Shown here: positions 23,415 to 36,140 of the stretch, piece after piece
How the letters are laid out: every line of letters starts with the position of its first letter
How positions within the stretch are numbered: position 1 is the first letter of the stretch
From: Hygrocybe punicea
Taxonomy: Eukaryota; Basidiomycota; Agaricomycetes; Agaricales; Hygrophoraceae
NCBI GenBank assembly: GCA_963556145.1
Contig: OY744463.1
Span: forward strand, 2,604,001-2,668,000
DNA: 64,000 nt
Reading direction: 5' to 3'
Translations under genes and position numbers: made by a program
Notes under the pieces: model-generated
Told to the model about the DNA's origin: nothing
The model's database searches: none
Seen by the model: only the letters and a program-made list of their open reading frames with translations

Positions 23415-26400
23415 ATGCTTGGACGTGCTTCAGACCCTGCTCTTCTCTTCACGCCAGAATCACCGGCATTGTCGGAAATTAGTGATATCTCTCGTTCTCC
23501 TTTTCCAAGGGAATCTCGTCCTTCGCGTGGATTTTACATTTCCATCCCTTCTCTTCCTCACTCTGAGAAGGAGAAGTACAACGGGCTGTCCGAGAGCACT
23601 CTCACAAATGATGTAGGCTTTGACTTCGGCGATGTCGATCAGGTCATAGGAGAGTACATGGAAAAAGACACATTGTATTACTTTGCGCGTTTTCAGGATG
23701 GGATTACTCATAAGGTACGTGTTCTTTGTCCCGTGCGTTGTGATACCATATCATTTTAACGCGCTGTAACAATTTAAGTTCCTCGCGAAGGCATTTAATG
23801 CCCGTTTCGGCGATCTTGTGCGAGATTACGGCAAGTTATCTTGCATTCGTCTGCTGTCCATCGTGTAATTTCTTTTCCCCCAATCATTGGGTAATTGCAG
23901 AACGCAAGAAGGTAGAAGGTGACCTTGCACCTTTTGATCCCTCCGCTCAATATGTCCACCCTGCGTCACGCATCACCACGGTCATTAGCATCAACAAGAA
24001 TCGGTCCTCAGTGAAAATTTCATCCAAGTTCGGCCCTCTGAGCAAACATTCATCCCAAATAAGAGACATGGTGGTGACCTCTGATTCAGAAGATGATAAC
24101 ACCGGGGAGAGTAGTGAAGGCTATGATGAATACAGTGGTGAAGAAGACATCCCGCGTTTACGCCAGAGCATCAGGGCTATGGCTGCAAAAAAGCCCATCA
24201 AATCGCTCCCGTTCAGTCCGAGGAAGACACGCTCCAGGAAGGTCTATATCGTTCAAGATTCGGACGAGGAATCGGGTTCAAGGTCTGCAAATGAGGATGA
24301 TACCGAGGAACGAGGTCCGGCTCGCCGGTCTACTCGGGTTCGGAAGGCTACCAAAACATACAAAGACGGCGACGATGATTTCCTAACCGAGGAAGAGATT
24401 GACGACGATGGTGACAACGATTCTTACGGTTCGTCGAACAAACCAAAACCCCGCCAGAAGAAGAAAAGGATCCGTCGTGCGGCCTACGGTCATATTCGCA
24501 GCATCGAAGATTTGAAATATGATTCTCACTCCGACGAGGAGACTGCACCATTACGGATGCACAGGAATTCGTGCGAGAAATGCCATCGAAGGCCTGCGCA
24601 TGAATTATTGAAAGCGGAGAAGAATAAGTCAAGGAAGAAGAGAGTACTTGAAGAATTTGAAGATCCGGACACCGACGAAGAGAAATTGGTTGCGCTCGGA
24701 GGCTGGTTGAGGTGGTAAGTTCGATTGATCCCTTTTCATCGTGCTTCAATTCCTTACCATACCCTCGTCTACACAAAAGTCTCAAATGCCCTGTTGTCGC
24801 GCATTGGCGCTGCTTGGCCGCAACTCAACGGGATGAAATTCTGAAGGCTGCCCGGGACAATGATAGAGCCCTCTTGATGAAGAATCATTCTCTCCTACTT
24901 GATGAGATCAGTGAACAAACGGAATCCCACCCGCCGAAACCTGGGGAACTCGAGAAGCGAATAGGACTACAAATCTCCGAGACCACCGAGTTTATCTGCG
25001 GAGCGTGCATGAAAGGGGGCATCTGCATGGGCTGTGTCGAAGTCGCACTCGAACCGGACGCAAATCTCCAATCGAAGGATGTCACCGGAAAAGAGCCCTC
25101 AGCAGGGGTTGGAGTATCAGATGCTCCCAATGATCAAGATGTCGATATGATCGGCGGTACTTATCAATCTCCTCCCGATCCTTCTAAGGAGGTATCAACT
25201 CACAGTTCTTTGCGCGAGCTTTTCTATCGATGCCTCACTTGCAAACGGTTGGCTCACTACCGCTGTCTTCCTCAGCCTCCATCCCTTTCGTCTCCTGCGG
25301 ATGCCCTTATCCTTGCCGATCATTATCAGTCGACCACAAATTGGCTTTGCGCCGACTGCTTCTCCTACACATATGGCCTTGACGTAATCATTGCCTGGCG
25401 TCCATACCCGCCAAATGCTACCGAACCTCCTGTCCCTGCGGATGAGCCGCCGAACTACAAGCGAATGTTACCAAGGGAGTATCTCGTAAAGTGGATCGAT
25501 AGGAGTTACAGGCGGGTTCAATGGGTGCCACATATGTGGCTTCTTTCGACACATCCAGCCAAGTTGAAGAACTTTTTAAGCGGCGGACCGAAAATAGAAC
25601 TCCTTGCAGAAGCTACGGCTAGAGACTCCACGATAGATGTCAAAAGTGTTGCCCCAACGTTCGAAATAGGAGAGGATGACTTCGGCGATTCCACAATTAG
25701 GCCTGAGGCAAAGACGCCAGTGTTGCCGTCCGACCCAATTTCAGACGCAGAGCTCAAGATTCCTCCAGCTTGGAAGACGGTTAATCGGGTGTTGGACGTG
25801 TTGCTGTGGTATCCGGAGAAGCGCAGAGCTCGAGAACTAACCGCAAGGAACGAAAGGAAGAAAAGATTTGGACGTGCAAAGGGGAAGAGAAAGATAATTG
25901 TAGACAGCGGGGAAGATGAGCTTACCGACCCCAGTGACCAAGATGGGGACGACGGAAGGATTGCTAAAATTGAAGAAGAGCACGCGACAATTTTTGCCGA
26001 AGGAGAGCAGCCACCCGAGGATCTGACGGAGTCCTTGGAAGAGTACGAAGGGAGAACGAAGAAATCCATTCAAATGAAAGATATGGACCGCGTTGTGTGG
26101 GCGTTTATTAAGTGGGATGATCTTGGTTACGATCAAGGTCGGTGGGATTGTGCAGTACTGTTTTAAACTGACTTTTTGGATGTATTATAGCCACCTGGGA
26201 TTCACCCCCGCGCCCTCGTGAATTCGGCCACTCAGCCTTCGAGGCAGCGTTCAAGCGCTTTATCACCTCCCGGGGAGTCACTGTGCCCTTGCGCAACAAA
26301 AAGGAGGCTAGCAAATTTGACAACCGCCCAAAGGACGGATTTAGAAAGCAACATCTGTTGAGGGATGATGCGCAACCCGATCTCGGTCAAAGTAGCCAAT

Positions 26401-29400
26401 TGAAGCTCATGCCGTTTCAGGTTCGCCGTTGCTGTGTTCTTCTCGTGTCCCGCTTTCACATACGGCCATGATCTTAAGATTGACGGTTTCAACTGGCTCA
26501 ATAACAATTGGTGGAACCAACAACATTGCATCCTTGCTGATGAAATGGGTTTGGTATGACTTCCTTGTTCTGGATATGCCGTTTCAAACTGAATACCGGC
26601 GTAGGGAAAAACGGTCCAGTTGGCAACTTTTATCGGTAATATTATCAAACACTGGAAAGCTTACCCAGTTCTCATCGTTGTTCCTAACTCAACCATCACG
26701 AATTGGGTCAGGGAGATCGAAAGGTGGGCTCCGGACCTCAGAGTCGTCCCCTTTTATGGCGAAGCGAAGGCACGAGAAGTCATTAAGCAGTTCGAGCTAA
26801 GTCATCACAACAAGACACCCGGCACCACCGGTGCCAAATTCCATGTGCTTGTCACCACCTACCAATGTGTTAATACCGCCAAGGAGTTCAATTCCGTGTT
26901 CAAGAGACAGCCGCGTTGGGAAGTATTGGTGGTCGATGAGGGGCAACGACGTGAGACTTGTATCGTCAGTGAAGGTTATTACAACTCACAGCACTCCTTG
27001 CTTCGACAGTTAAAAACGACAGTAATTTACTATTCAAAAAGCTGAACGAATTAAAGACGTTTCACCGGATAATCATGACTGGTGTAAGAGGACAGATCAT
27101 CTTGTTCTTTCTTTCGGCATTAATCTCCAAACGTAGACTCCATTGAATAACAATATTCGAGAGCTTTTCAACCTCATGAATTTTCTCGATCCTGATGAAT
27201 GGCGAGACTTGGAGAATCTCGAGAAGGAATACGAGGAGCTCGATGAAAATCTAATCAAACAATTACACACCCGATTGCGACCGTACTTCTTGCGACGGAT
27301 TAAGAGTGAAGTTCTCCAATTGCCTCCGAAGGTATTCTTTCGAAATCCGATTTTTGTTCTAATCAAGGTTAACTATTCTACTAGAATGAGGTCATCGTCC
27401 CAGTATCCATGACTCCTTTGCAGAAAGAAGTTTATCGTTCAATTCTGAGTCGGAGTCCCGAACTTTTTTCTATTTTTCGTTCTGACTATGAGTAGGTCAA
27501 AATGTTGCAATCTTGGCTAGCTTGGCACAACCTTCAACCTCTAAAACTAAAGGGACCAAAATCAAGGCGAATATTATCAATATTCTTATGCAATTACGCA
27601 AGTAGGTCACAAAGTCGTGTGTTTTTTTTATTTCTCGCTCAGTTTTGATATAGATGTCTTCAACATCCCTACCTTTACGCTAGGGATATTGAGCCAGTTG
27701 GATTATCGGAGAAAGAAACCCACGAGAAGTTGATAGACGCCAGCGCAAAGCTGCGTCTGCTTCAAATTATGTTACCGAAGCTCAAATCGCGTGGCCACCG
27801 AGTGTTGCTATTCAGTCAGGTATGTGGGCAGTGAGTCTTAACCAAATTTTATGGAAAGGGTTGCCCAAAGTTTGTCATTGCACTGAACGTCATTGAGGAT
27901 TTTCTTGACGGAGAAGGAATTAAACATCTCCGACTGGTACCATACTTTCTTTGTCTCTTTTCTAGCATTGAGTTTGCTGTTGATTTTAGGATGGTTCCAC
28001 GAAACAATCTGATCGTCAGAGAGACATGGACGAATTCAACCGTCCGGGCTCCGACGTATTCATCTACCTCTTGAGCACCCGAGCTGGCGGGGTCGGCATC
28101 AACCTTTGGAGCGCTGATACGGTCATTGTTTTTGACCCAGATTTTAACCCTCATATGGCAAGTTTATCTTAACCAGGTATAGCATTTCTTGATCAAACTG
28201 TAACATTACAGGATCTACAAGTGTGTCGCTCAATTGGACATGTCAATTGATTTTTAAAAGTGTTGCAGGCAATCGCCCGTTCCCACCGGTACGGTCAAAC
28301 AAAGACTTGTCTCGTTTTCAAGTTGATGGTCAAGGGTTCAGCGGAAGGTTTGCTGATGCCTTACACCGTCCAACCAATGTTCAAATTTGCAATCCAGAAC
28401 GAATCATCCAGACTGGGAAGAAGAAAATGGTGCTTGATCATCTCATTGTCCAGAAGATGGATGACGAAGATTCTGCCGGAGAAAATCTGCAATCTATCTT
28501 GACATTCGGGGCCAAAGCTCTTTTCGATGAGAACCAGGGTGATCAAGATATTATTTGTAGGTGTATTTGATTACCGTACCCGTCCCAAGCAGAAATGTGT
28601 TACACAGATACGGAGCACGACATCGAGAAACTCATCGAGAAAACGGAAAAGGAGGGGGATCAAGATGAATCTGCCAAAAACCAGGGCTCTTTCTCGTTCG
28701 CCAAAATATGGGCAGCAGATAAAGATTCATTGGAAGAAGTTGCGGACGAGACGCCTGACGTAGATTCTTGGGCTCAAACATTACAACAACTAGCAGCTGT
28801 GCAAGTTCAAGGGAAGGTGCAGGAGGTCACAGGACGTGGCGTTCGTCGCCGAGCTGCTGTCTTTCCGCAGGTATGGGCACTAAGTCCTGCTTCGTCTGAT
28901 TGTTGGCTTATCGGTCTCCAACAGCAAAATCTGGATTTATATGACAGCCCTGAGAAAACTAAGCCTAATCCCAGAAAACCAAAATTGCAGTCAAAATCAT
29001 TGGCCTCCGATGACTCTGCATATTCTGTCTCGGCCGCTGGGTCAGATAAAGAGTCGGATAAAGATTCCGAAAGCACGGAGGAATTGGATCTGCCTTTGCG
29101 AGAGCTAGTGGATTTGAGCCCTCACGGCAAGTCACGTAAACGCCGATCTGCCTTAATTTCTGAACGTGCTCAACTGTCGTCAACCGAACACTCAAGACAT
29201 CACTCTCACCCCAATGATGGCATGCATCCCTCTCCTACCCCTAACCATTCCGACAACCATAATAACGATGGTGTGGAGTACTGCGGGATGTGCGGAATGA
29301 CACATGCTGCTGGTGTATGCTTTATGACTGCAAGTTCGGATAATCTTGCCGAATACCGATATGTGCTTCTCACACATGCAGAGGACGAACCGCTCGAGGA

Positions 29401-30134
29401 CCGTGTATGTTTTCTAGATTCTCCAAAGTGTCCTCGGGAATGCTGACGTTTGTACTTAAGTTTGCAGCAATCCAGGCTATTGACGCCACTCTGGCAAAGC
29501 GCAGGAGGCTCGACCTGATAGTTGGCCAGCCTCTTCAACTCGTGAACAAGAATGTACCTGAAAAGATCAAGAAGGCGAAGATACCTGAGCCGCATGGGCG
29601 ACCGGCACTTGAGAACCAAGCCGAGACCGCTGTCCGCCCTTTCATTGGTAACGGAAAACACGCCATAACTACAAACAATTTCGTACCTCCGGCAGCAATG
29701 CCGAACGTTGGGGAACTGTCTAGAAATTTAGCGTCAACTTTCCCGGTTCCACGATCACCTGCGCCAACTGCTGGTCCTTCTAAGCGAACATCCCCTTTTA
29801 ACGACGACCCGTCAAGGAATAAAAAATCCAAACCAGCTGACTCGAGTTCTTGCCCAATTTGCGGACGCACTCCTCATCATTTGATCAAGGACTGCCCTGT
29901 CGTGAGCGCAGGTGCAAAGAGGTAAGTACAACATCAGTCTGTTTCGGACATCGTGGTGAAGCCAACCATCTTAGTGTTTCGAGGGAAATCAAGCGGCTTG
30001 ACAGCGACCCTTCAATGTCGGGTACAGTGGACGTGCTGCGTACTATCCTGAAGAAGCAGAAGAAGAAGGAACTTGCCCTAGAACAACAACGCATTTTGTC
30101 TCTGCCCACAAACGTCATTAATATTGCTGACTGA
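23415..30134 (+). CDS. CHD/Mit1-like chromatin remodeling ATPase
   Basis: Large Snf2-family ATPase of the CHD/Mi-2/Mit1 type. The order is an acidic and basic disordered N-terminus, a PHD-like cysteine cluster ([62 protein letters not shown]), and chromodomain-like blocks [20 protein letters not shown] and [17 protein letters not shown]. The helicase core has [15 protein letters not shown] (motif I, split by an intron), VLVVDEGQR (motif II), and [16 protein letters not shown] with ARSHRYGQ (motifs V and VI). Two zinc-knuckle-like motifs lie near the C-terminus: [13 protein letters not shown] (near 29282) and [15 protein letters not shown] (near 29851). The stop is at 30134. In fission yeast Mit1 belongs to the SHREC silencing complex; a similar role is inference. 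Confidence 0.87.
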
Positions 30135-30244
30135 TCTCTCGCATTTCTTACTGCGTTACTTGCCCTGTAGACAGGCGCAAGTAATTAGTTGACATATTCA
30201 TTTACGTGTTCGATTCTTATTACGTATTAGATAATGGGTCCCAA

Positions 30245-31404
30245 ATGTTTGTCACTTCAAGTTCGACCGGCCTCAAGCGTGTGCGCTCAGTCCCAAGTGC
30301 AACGCCTAATTCCAGGACCAGCCTCCCTGAACTTCCAAAGATAACGGGAGAAATTATCCTTGAGGTCTTCACGCATAGATCTCTCCGCCCCGCCTTGCAT
30401 TCGCGCAGTGTGCATGGTGAAAACGAAAGACTTGCAGAGCTAGGCAGACAAGTGGTAGAGGCTGCTGTAACACACGCGCTATTTTCCAAGAAACCATTCT
30501 TGGAAGCAAAGGAGATCGTGGTTAGTGACTTTGCTGCCTGCTGCCGCGTGTTTCAGGAACTGAAATAATATTTCGGCAGACGCAAAGGAAGGAAATTATT
30601 TGCGACAAAAATGTCGAGAAATGGATAACAATGTACCGTATGAGGGAAAAGCTGCGCTGTCACCCGAATGCTGTTTCGTCCCTTCATGCTCCCGAGGTAG
30701 ATGCCCACGTTCTTGTATGATGACTTGATGTTCTGACAAGTGTTTGAGCGCAGGAAGCCCGTCTTCTGTTCAATTCTTACGTTGGTGCAGTCTACGTGGA
30801 AGGCGGCTTTGGAAGAATATGTCAATGGATTGGATGTCTAGCAGATTTAGAACCCCCTGAAGTTCTTTCTACAACGCCATCACCGGAAAGTCCACCTTCC
30901 AAGAAGGTCAAAAACGAGGAAATTTCACCGATCCTGTCTACGCTGCCTCCCCGCTTACGAACACCTCATTCACCTTCTATTGGCACCTCCCTGTCTTCAC
31001 CGCCCCCTGCTGCTCCGCTTTCTGCCTCTTCCACACGTCCGCCAAATCCTTTAGCTCCTGCACAACCAGATCTCCCGTTTTTACCCCTGTTTAATCAAAG
31101 TGCAAACCAACGCGGTGTTCTTGTAGAATACCCCTCCGATTTTTCCGGACCTTCGCATGCCGGCCAGTGGACTGTCAGGTGTGTTGGTGAGCTGTTGGCA
31201 ACCTTTCAATCAGGGTCCGTTGTTGACCTTCCTCAGTAAATGGTATAGAGGTCGGAATTGGGCATGCGGGTAATAAACATCTGGCAAGGGAAGAAGCTGC
31301 ACGGAAGGCTTTCTCTACGATGGGTTGGGCGCCTCGTACGTGCCATGATTATCATTCTAATGCCACATTGGAATTATTGATTGTGATGTGTCATAGATGG
31401 ATGA
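30245..31404 (+). CDS. RNase III-like domain plus dsRNA-binding domain protein
   Basis: An N-terminal RNase III fold is recognisable from ITGEIILEVFTHRSLRP and NERLAELGRQVVEAAV, followed by SYVGAVYVEGGFG. The canonical signature is NERLEFLGDAVL; here the metal-binding aspartate after LG is arginine, so cleavage activity is doubtful. A Pro/Ser-rich linker leads to a dsRBD: QRGVLVEYPSDF, GQWTVRCV, then NGIEVGIGHAGNKHLAREEA and ARKAFSTMGWA. The start may be 30245 or 30206. The end at 31404 assumes a final intron (about 31328-31396). Similar non-catalytic proteins occur in mitochondrial ribosomes (the mL44 family), but the assignment is open. It lies between two Snf2 ATPase genes. Confidence 0.78.
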
Positions 31405-31620
31405 GAAGCGCTAGAAATTTGTCAAAAGCTTGCCCTCGCAGCTTCAGTACGAATACAAGTCAACCGTTGTATACGTTTGAATGTCAGAATGATTCATTCG
31501 AAAATAGAAACGCATCCGAGTGCGTTTCTCGCAGCTGCGAGTCAAGGGCTGTCACGTGCATGTAAGGCATCGAAGAGCCAAAAGTTCAAGTTCGCCAGCA
31601 TACCTGTAACAATAGTCGTA

Positions 31621-34600
31621 ATGGCCACACACACTCGAGCTGGCCCTCCCCCATCTTTGGCTAGCTTGTCCTTACCGTCGTACAACCAGTCTAACCCAAT
31701 TGATCTCACTCTTGACGAGGACGAACCTAACGATTCTTATAATTCTGCCAGGCTCGCAAAGCGTCCACGCACCGATATCACCCCTATTTCGCGCTTGGGC
31801 ACCTCTAGCAGCCAGTTTTTCCCTCAAAATGGCAGCAGCTTTCCCAATCCTTTGCCCCCAATATCAACGATACCCTCCGTCAACGAACAATCCTCAACAC
31901 CCAACTCTCTGACGAACTCATACATGTTTCAAGGACCTACAAGCTATCCACAACCCATCTTTGCACCTAATTCCTATCGTCCTAATTTTGCTGGCCCTCC
32001 CCCTTCTGACTTTTTGTTAGCACGGCAGCGCCATTCTATTTCCGCATCCTCCCCTTCGCCTCCTTCTTCATCCCAGGCCAGCCATTCTTCATCTGCGCAA
32101 TCCGATCGTCAAGTCATAGATCTCACCGGCTCACCCTCACCACCTCCAACGCAGCATATCCGACTTGCACCCACCACATTACCAAGTGACTTACCACCGA
32201 AGACGCCTGTTTGCATAGGTTTACTTACCGTCACTGCGCTCGTTCTTTATCCCGTCCCGTATTTGTATCCAGCTGAGCCAGGTTCCAATGACGCTGAGTG
32301 GGCGCCCGTTCGGTTACAGTACGAGCACAGTCCGAATAAGCCTGGTGGATCGGAGACTATTCATATCAAGGTTCCGAATGGGATGAGTCCGAACAGCGAA
32401 GTCATGGGGGAAGAAGGTTTTGGTGTGGTTGAGCAGAAGGTCGCTTCCTCACTTGGTCCTATGTTGGGAAAAGGTTTGATTCGACTGGATGCCAAGGTGC
32501 GGAGAGGGATGCCGAATGTAAGAGTTGATTTCGAGTCCATGGTTCTTACCCCGTTTTGTGACGATATCTTCTCAGCTCCCCATTTTACCCCTTCAACTGC
32601 TCGTTTACACTCCCAAAGGCAACATCCCTATTGTTGGCAACTATCTTCATGGGCATGGGCTTTTCCTTGATCACCCGTCCTCACCCCACGATCAACGTCC
32701 TGCTAATTATTATTATTACAATCCTCATAGCCCACCCTCCGGCGGTCACAGTCGTGCGCTTCTTGGATCGAATCGAATGGGATATGGTCCGGCAGGAAAT
32801 AATGTCAACAGGTGGAGTACACCTGCGGTTTCTGGGAAAAGTGTGGAGGTGCAGAGGAGCCAAGTTGACGAGTTGTTCAGGAGCTTGAAAAGTGGGGAAG
32901 AGCTAGTGGAAACGGAACCTCGTGAGTTACAGATATATTTGTTCCGCATTCTGGCTTATCTGAACCATTTTTCCTTGTCTCTTGGTTTCCCCCTTGGTCG
33001 TCATAGCTTTCGAAGTTGCGACAACATTGTACCCTCATCAGAAGAAGGCTCTTACGTTTTTGCTGGAACGAGAGCGAGAGAAACCAGGGCCAGATGGTAA
33101 ATTCTCTTCACTTTGGCAGGCGAGAACGTATCCACTTTCGAGAGCACCGATGTGGTTCCACATCGTGACCCAAAAAGAAGTCTCAAAAGAACCACAAGAC
33201 TGTAGAGGCGCAATTCTGGCCGACGATGTTTGTCATTCGTTTTGTGAAACTGTCAAAAGTGCTCATTGGAAAACATAGATGGGTCTCGGTAAAACCATCA
33301 CATGCGTATCTCTCATTGCTGCAACTTTGGAATCGGCCCATGCATTTGCTTCCTCACCGCTTGAACCTGTCCCACTTCGTCCAGACCGCGCAAACAGCGA
33401 ACCCACTCTCACTGCCGCCCATTTTGCTGGAAGCGTATGGGGCATGCCTGACATTTCGGACACAGGTCCTTCCTCTGCCAGGGCTAAAGCGAAAGCGGCG
33501 AAGGCGCAGGATAAAGTAGATGCAGATTATGCCAGAGCATCGCGTATCAAGGCAAAGAGCCGCGCGACGCTGATTATTTGCCCTCTTTCCACTGTGTCCA
33601 ATTGGGAAGACCAATTTCGCGAGCATTGGCAGGGGGAAGTCACTGTAGTTGGTGGTGCAGGGGGCACTGTCCCCGCAGCAGGTCACTCACAATTTCCATC
33701 GTCCTCGCTGTCGCAGTCCTTCAATCCTATGGATTCTGAATGTAACTTCAAACCAACTCCGTCACCTGCACGCCAAGGTAGATCCCTCCGTGTATATGTC
33801 TACCACGGGAATGCACGGCGACCCGAAGCAGAGTTCCTCGCCGATTTTGATGCCGTGATCACAACCTATGCAACACTCGCGTCTGAGTTTTCGAAACAGA
33901 ACAGGAGTATCGCGAGTGCAGAGGCGGACGATGAGGAGGACGATGGAAGTAGTGATGGCGGTGGGGGTGGGTTTGATGTTGATGAGCGCGGTTATCCCAT
34001 TCAGCGCTTGCTCAAGGTGAAGAAGGGGGGGTTGAAGCGGAAAAAGTCCTGCGGACTTTTAGGTTTGGGTGCGATTGAGTCTACAAGTGCTTTACAAAGC
34101 ATCCATTGGTTCCGGGTTGTCCTTGACGAGGCTCAGTGAGTCTCGTGTTTATCTCACGATATCTGTTGCCTTCGGCTTAAACTTTCTAACTCAGTTCGAT
34201 CAAGGAAACTGGTACAGTCGGCAGCAGAGCCTCTTGCGACTTGATGGCGGATCGTCGTCTTTGTTTGACTGGTACCCCCGTCCAGAACAAACTTGATGAT
34301 GTGTTTGCTTTGATCAAGTTTCTGCGGCTGGAACCTTTTGACGATAAGAATGTCTGGACTGAGTTTATTGGCACACCAGTCAAATATGGGCAAGCATTGG
34401 GTGTGGCCCGATTACAAACCATCATGAAGTGCATTACGCTTCGTCGGACGAAGGAATCCAAGACCCAGAATGGGCAGAGGATTCTCTCCTTGCCCCCCCG
34501 TCGTGATGAACTTCGCTACCTCAAGTTCGACCAACAAGAGCAGGAGATCTACGACGAATTTTTCAACGAATCGAAGGCGGAGTTCAACGAGCTATCAAGT

Positions 34601-36030
34601 AACAACGAGGTGATGAAAAATTACGTCGGAATACTCCAGAAGATCCTTCGCCTCCGTCAGATATGCGATCATTTCGAACTGGTGCAGGGGAAAAGGCTTT
34701 CTGGAGATGTGCAGGACTCTGCTGCATCATATGAAGACATCGTCGCAGCCATCACGAAAGAAGGTATCAACAGTGCCAGAGCCTGTGCGATTTTCGCTCT
34801 TCTTCGCGAGTCGGCGACAACGCAGTGTGTGGAATGTGGTGCAGAACTTTCCACCCCGTCTGATTCGATACAGAATGATGTTATGGACTTGGAAGGTTCT
34901 TCGGCACCGAAGCGCGGGAGGAAACCTAAACATCCTGCTTCGCATTCATCAACACGAGCCAACAGTCCATACACGTCACATCCCGTCCTGACACGTTGCC
35001 AGCACTTATTTTGCATCGAGTGCTATCGGAACTGCATTTGTCCCGGGTGGCCGAACGTAACCCCAGACACGCGGCGGTCATGTTCTGCGTGCCAGACAGG
35101 TCTGGCTCCTTCCGATGCAGTAGAGGTCAAACCTGACTATAATCCGGACTCGACTTCAAGGAAGAAACCGCCAAAACGGGAAAAGAGGCAAAAGGGGATG
35201 TCCTTGGACAACTTTCATCCTTCAACAAAAGTCAAGGCTTTGCTGGGAGATTTGGTTCAGTTCTCGAGGGCGAATCGATACTCTTCGAACTATGATCCTG
35301 AATCCATCGAAGTCCAAATGGTTGATGACCGAGGCAATGACTTGGGTGACGGAATCGTGAAAACGGTTGTTTTGTAAGCTCTCTTATAATCGTTACCTAC
35401 ACAGCTTGATGCTATTCTCTTGCAGTTCTCAATGGACAAGCATGCTAGACAAGTGGGTTTTTTTCTCTGTTTAAAGCCCGTCACACCCCTCAATATCTTG
35501 TTGAAGAATTGAAGATGCTTTAGAGGCCGCAGGTATTCGCTACGATCGACTCGATGGGACAATGAAACGTGATGAGCGAAGTCGGGCTATGGATGCTCTC
35601 AAGCAAGACCCGGGATGTGAAGTGCTTCTAGTCAGTTTGAAAGCTGGAGGAGTTGGTTTGAACCTTACGGCAGCCCAACGTGTGTATCTGATGGACCCTT
35701 ACTGGTGAGCCTAGACCCCTTCGCTCTCAATGTATTACTTATTGGTGGTTGATAGGAATCCCGCAGTAGAGAACCAAGCGGTTGACCGTATAGTTCGTCT
35801 TCTCTTTTTATATTCCCAATGGTCATGCTGACCGTACGGTGTAGCACCGGTTGGGTCAGACACGACCCGTGACCACGGTCAAGCTTATCATCGAGAACTC
35901 TATCGAAGCCCGTCTGTTAGAAGTTCAGCGAAAGAAAACTGAATTAGCCAACATGACCCTTGGCCAGAACTTCAGCAAGGCAGACATGCTGCAACGTCGG
36001 ATGGACGAATTGAATGAATTGTTTGGGTGA
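31621..36030 (+). CDS. HLTF/Rad5-like Snf2 helicase with embedded RING finger
   Basis: Snf2-family ATPase of the Rad5/Rad16/HLTF class, which couples DNA translocation to ubiquitin ligation in DNA-damage tolerance. The N-terminus has an acidic IDLTLDEDE element and a second [12 protein letters not shown], both like SUMO-interacting motifs. Then come [31 protein letters not shown] (motif I across an intron), VVLDEAQ (motif II) and [18 protein letters not shown]. The RING is between the helicase lobes: CVECG, then after an insert [13 protein letters not shown] and CSACQTG. The last lobe has [50 protein letters not shown] and HRLGQTRPV. The stop is at 36028-36030. The start at 31621 is chosen from codon content; open frame continues upstream. 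Confidence 0.9.
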
Positions 36031-36140
36031 TATGCATGTAGACTATTTTTTTTGGAAGAATCGGTACACCTCTGGCCTCGTCTCACTCGCCGGATTTTTT
36101 CCCGCAGTGGACCGAGTCATGAATTAGACAAATCGATATT

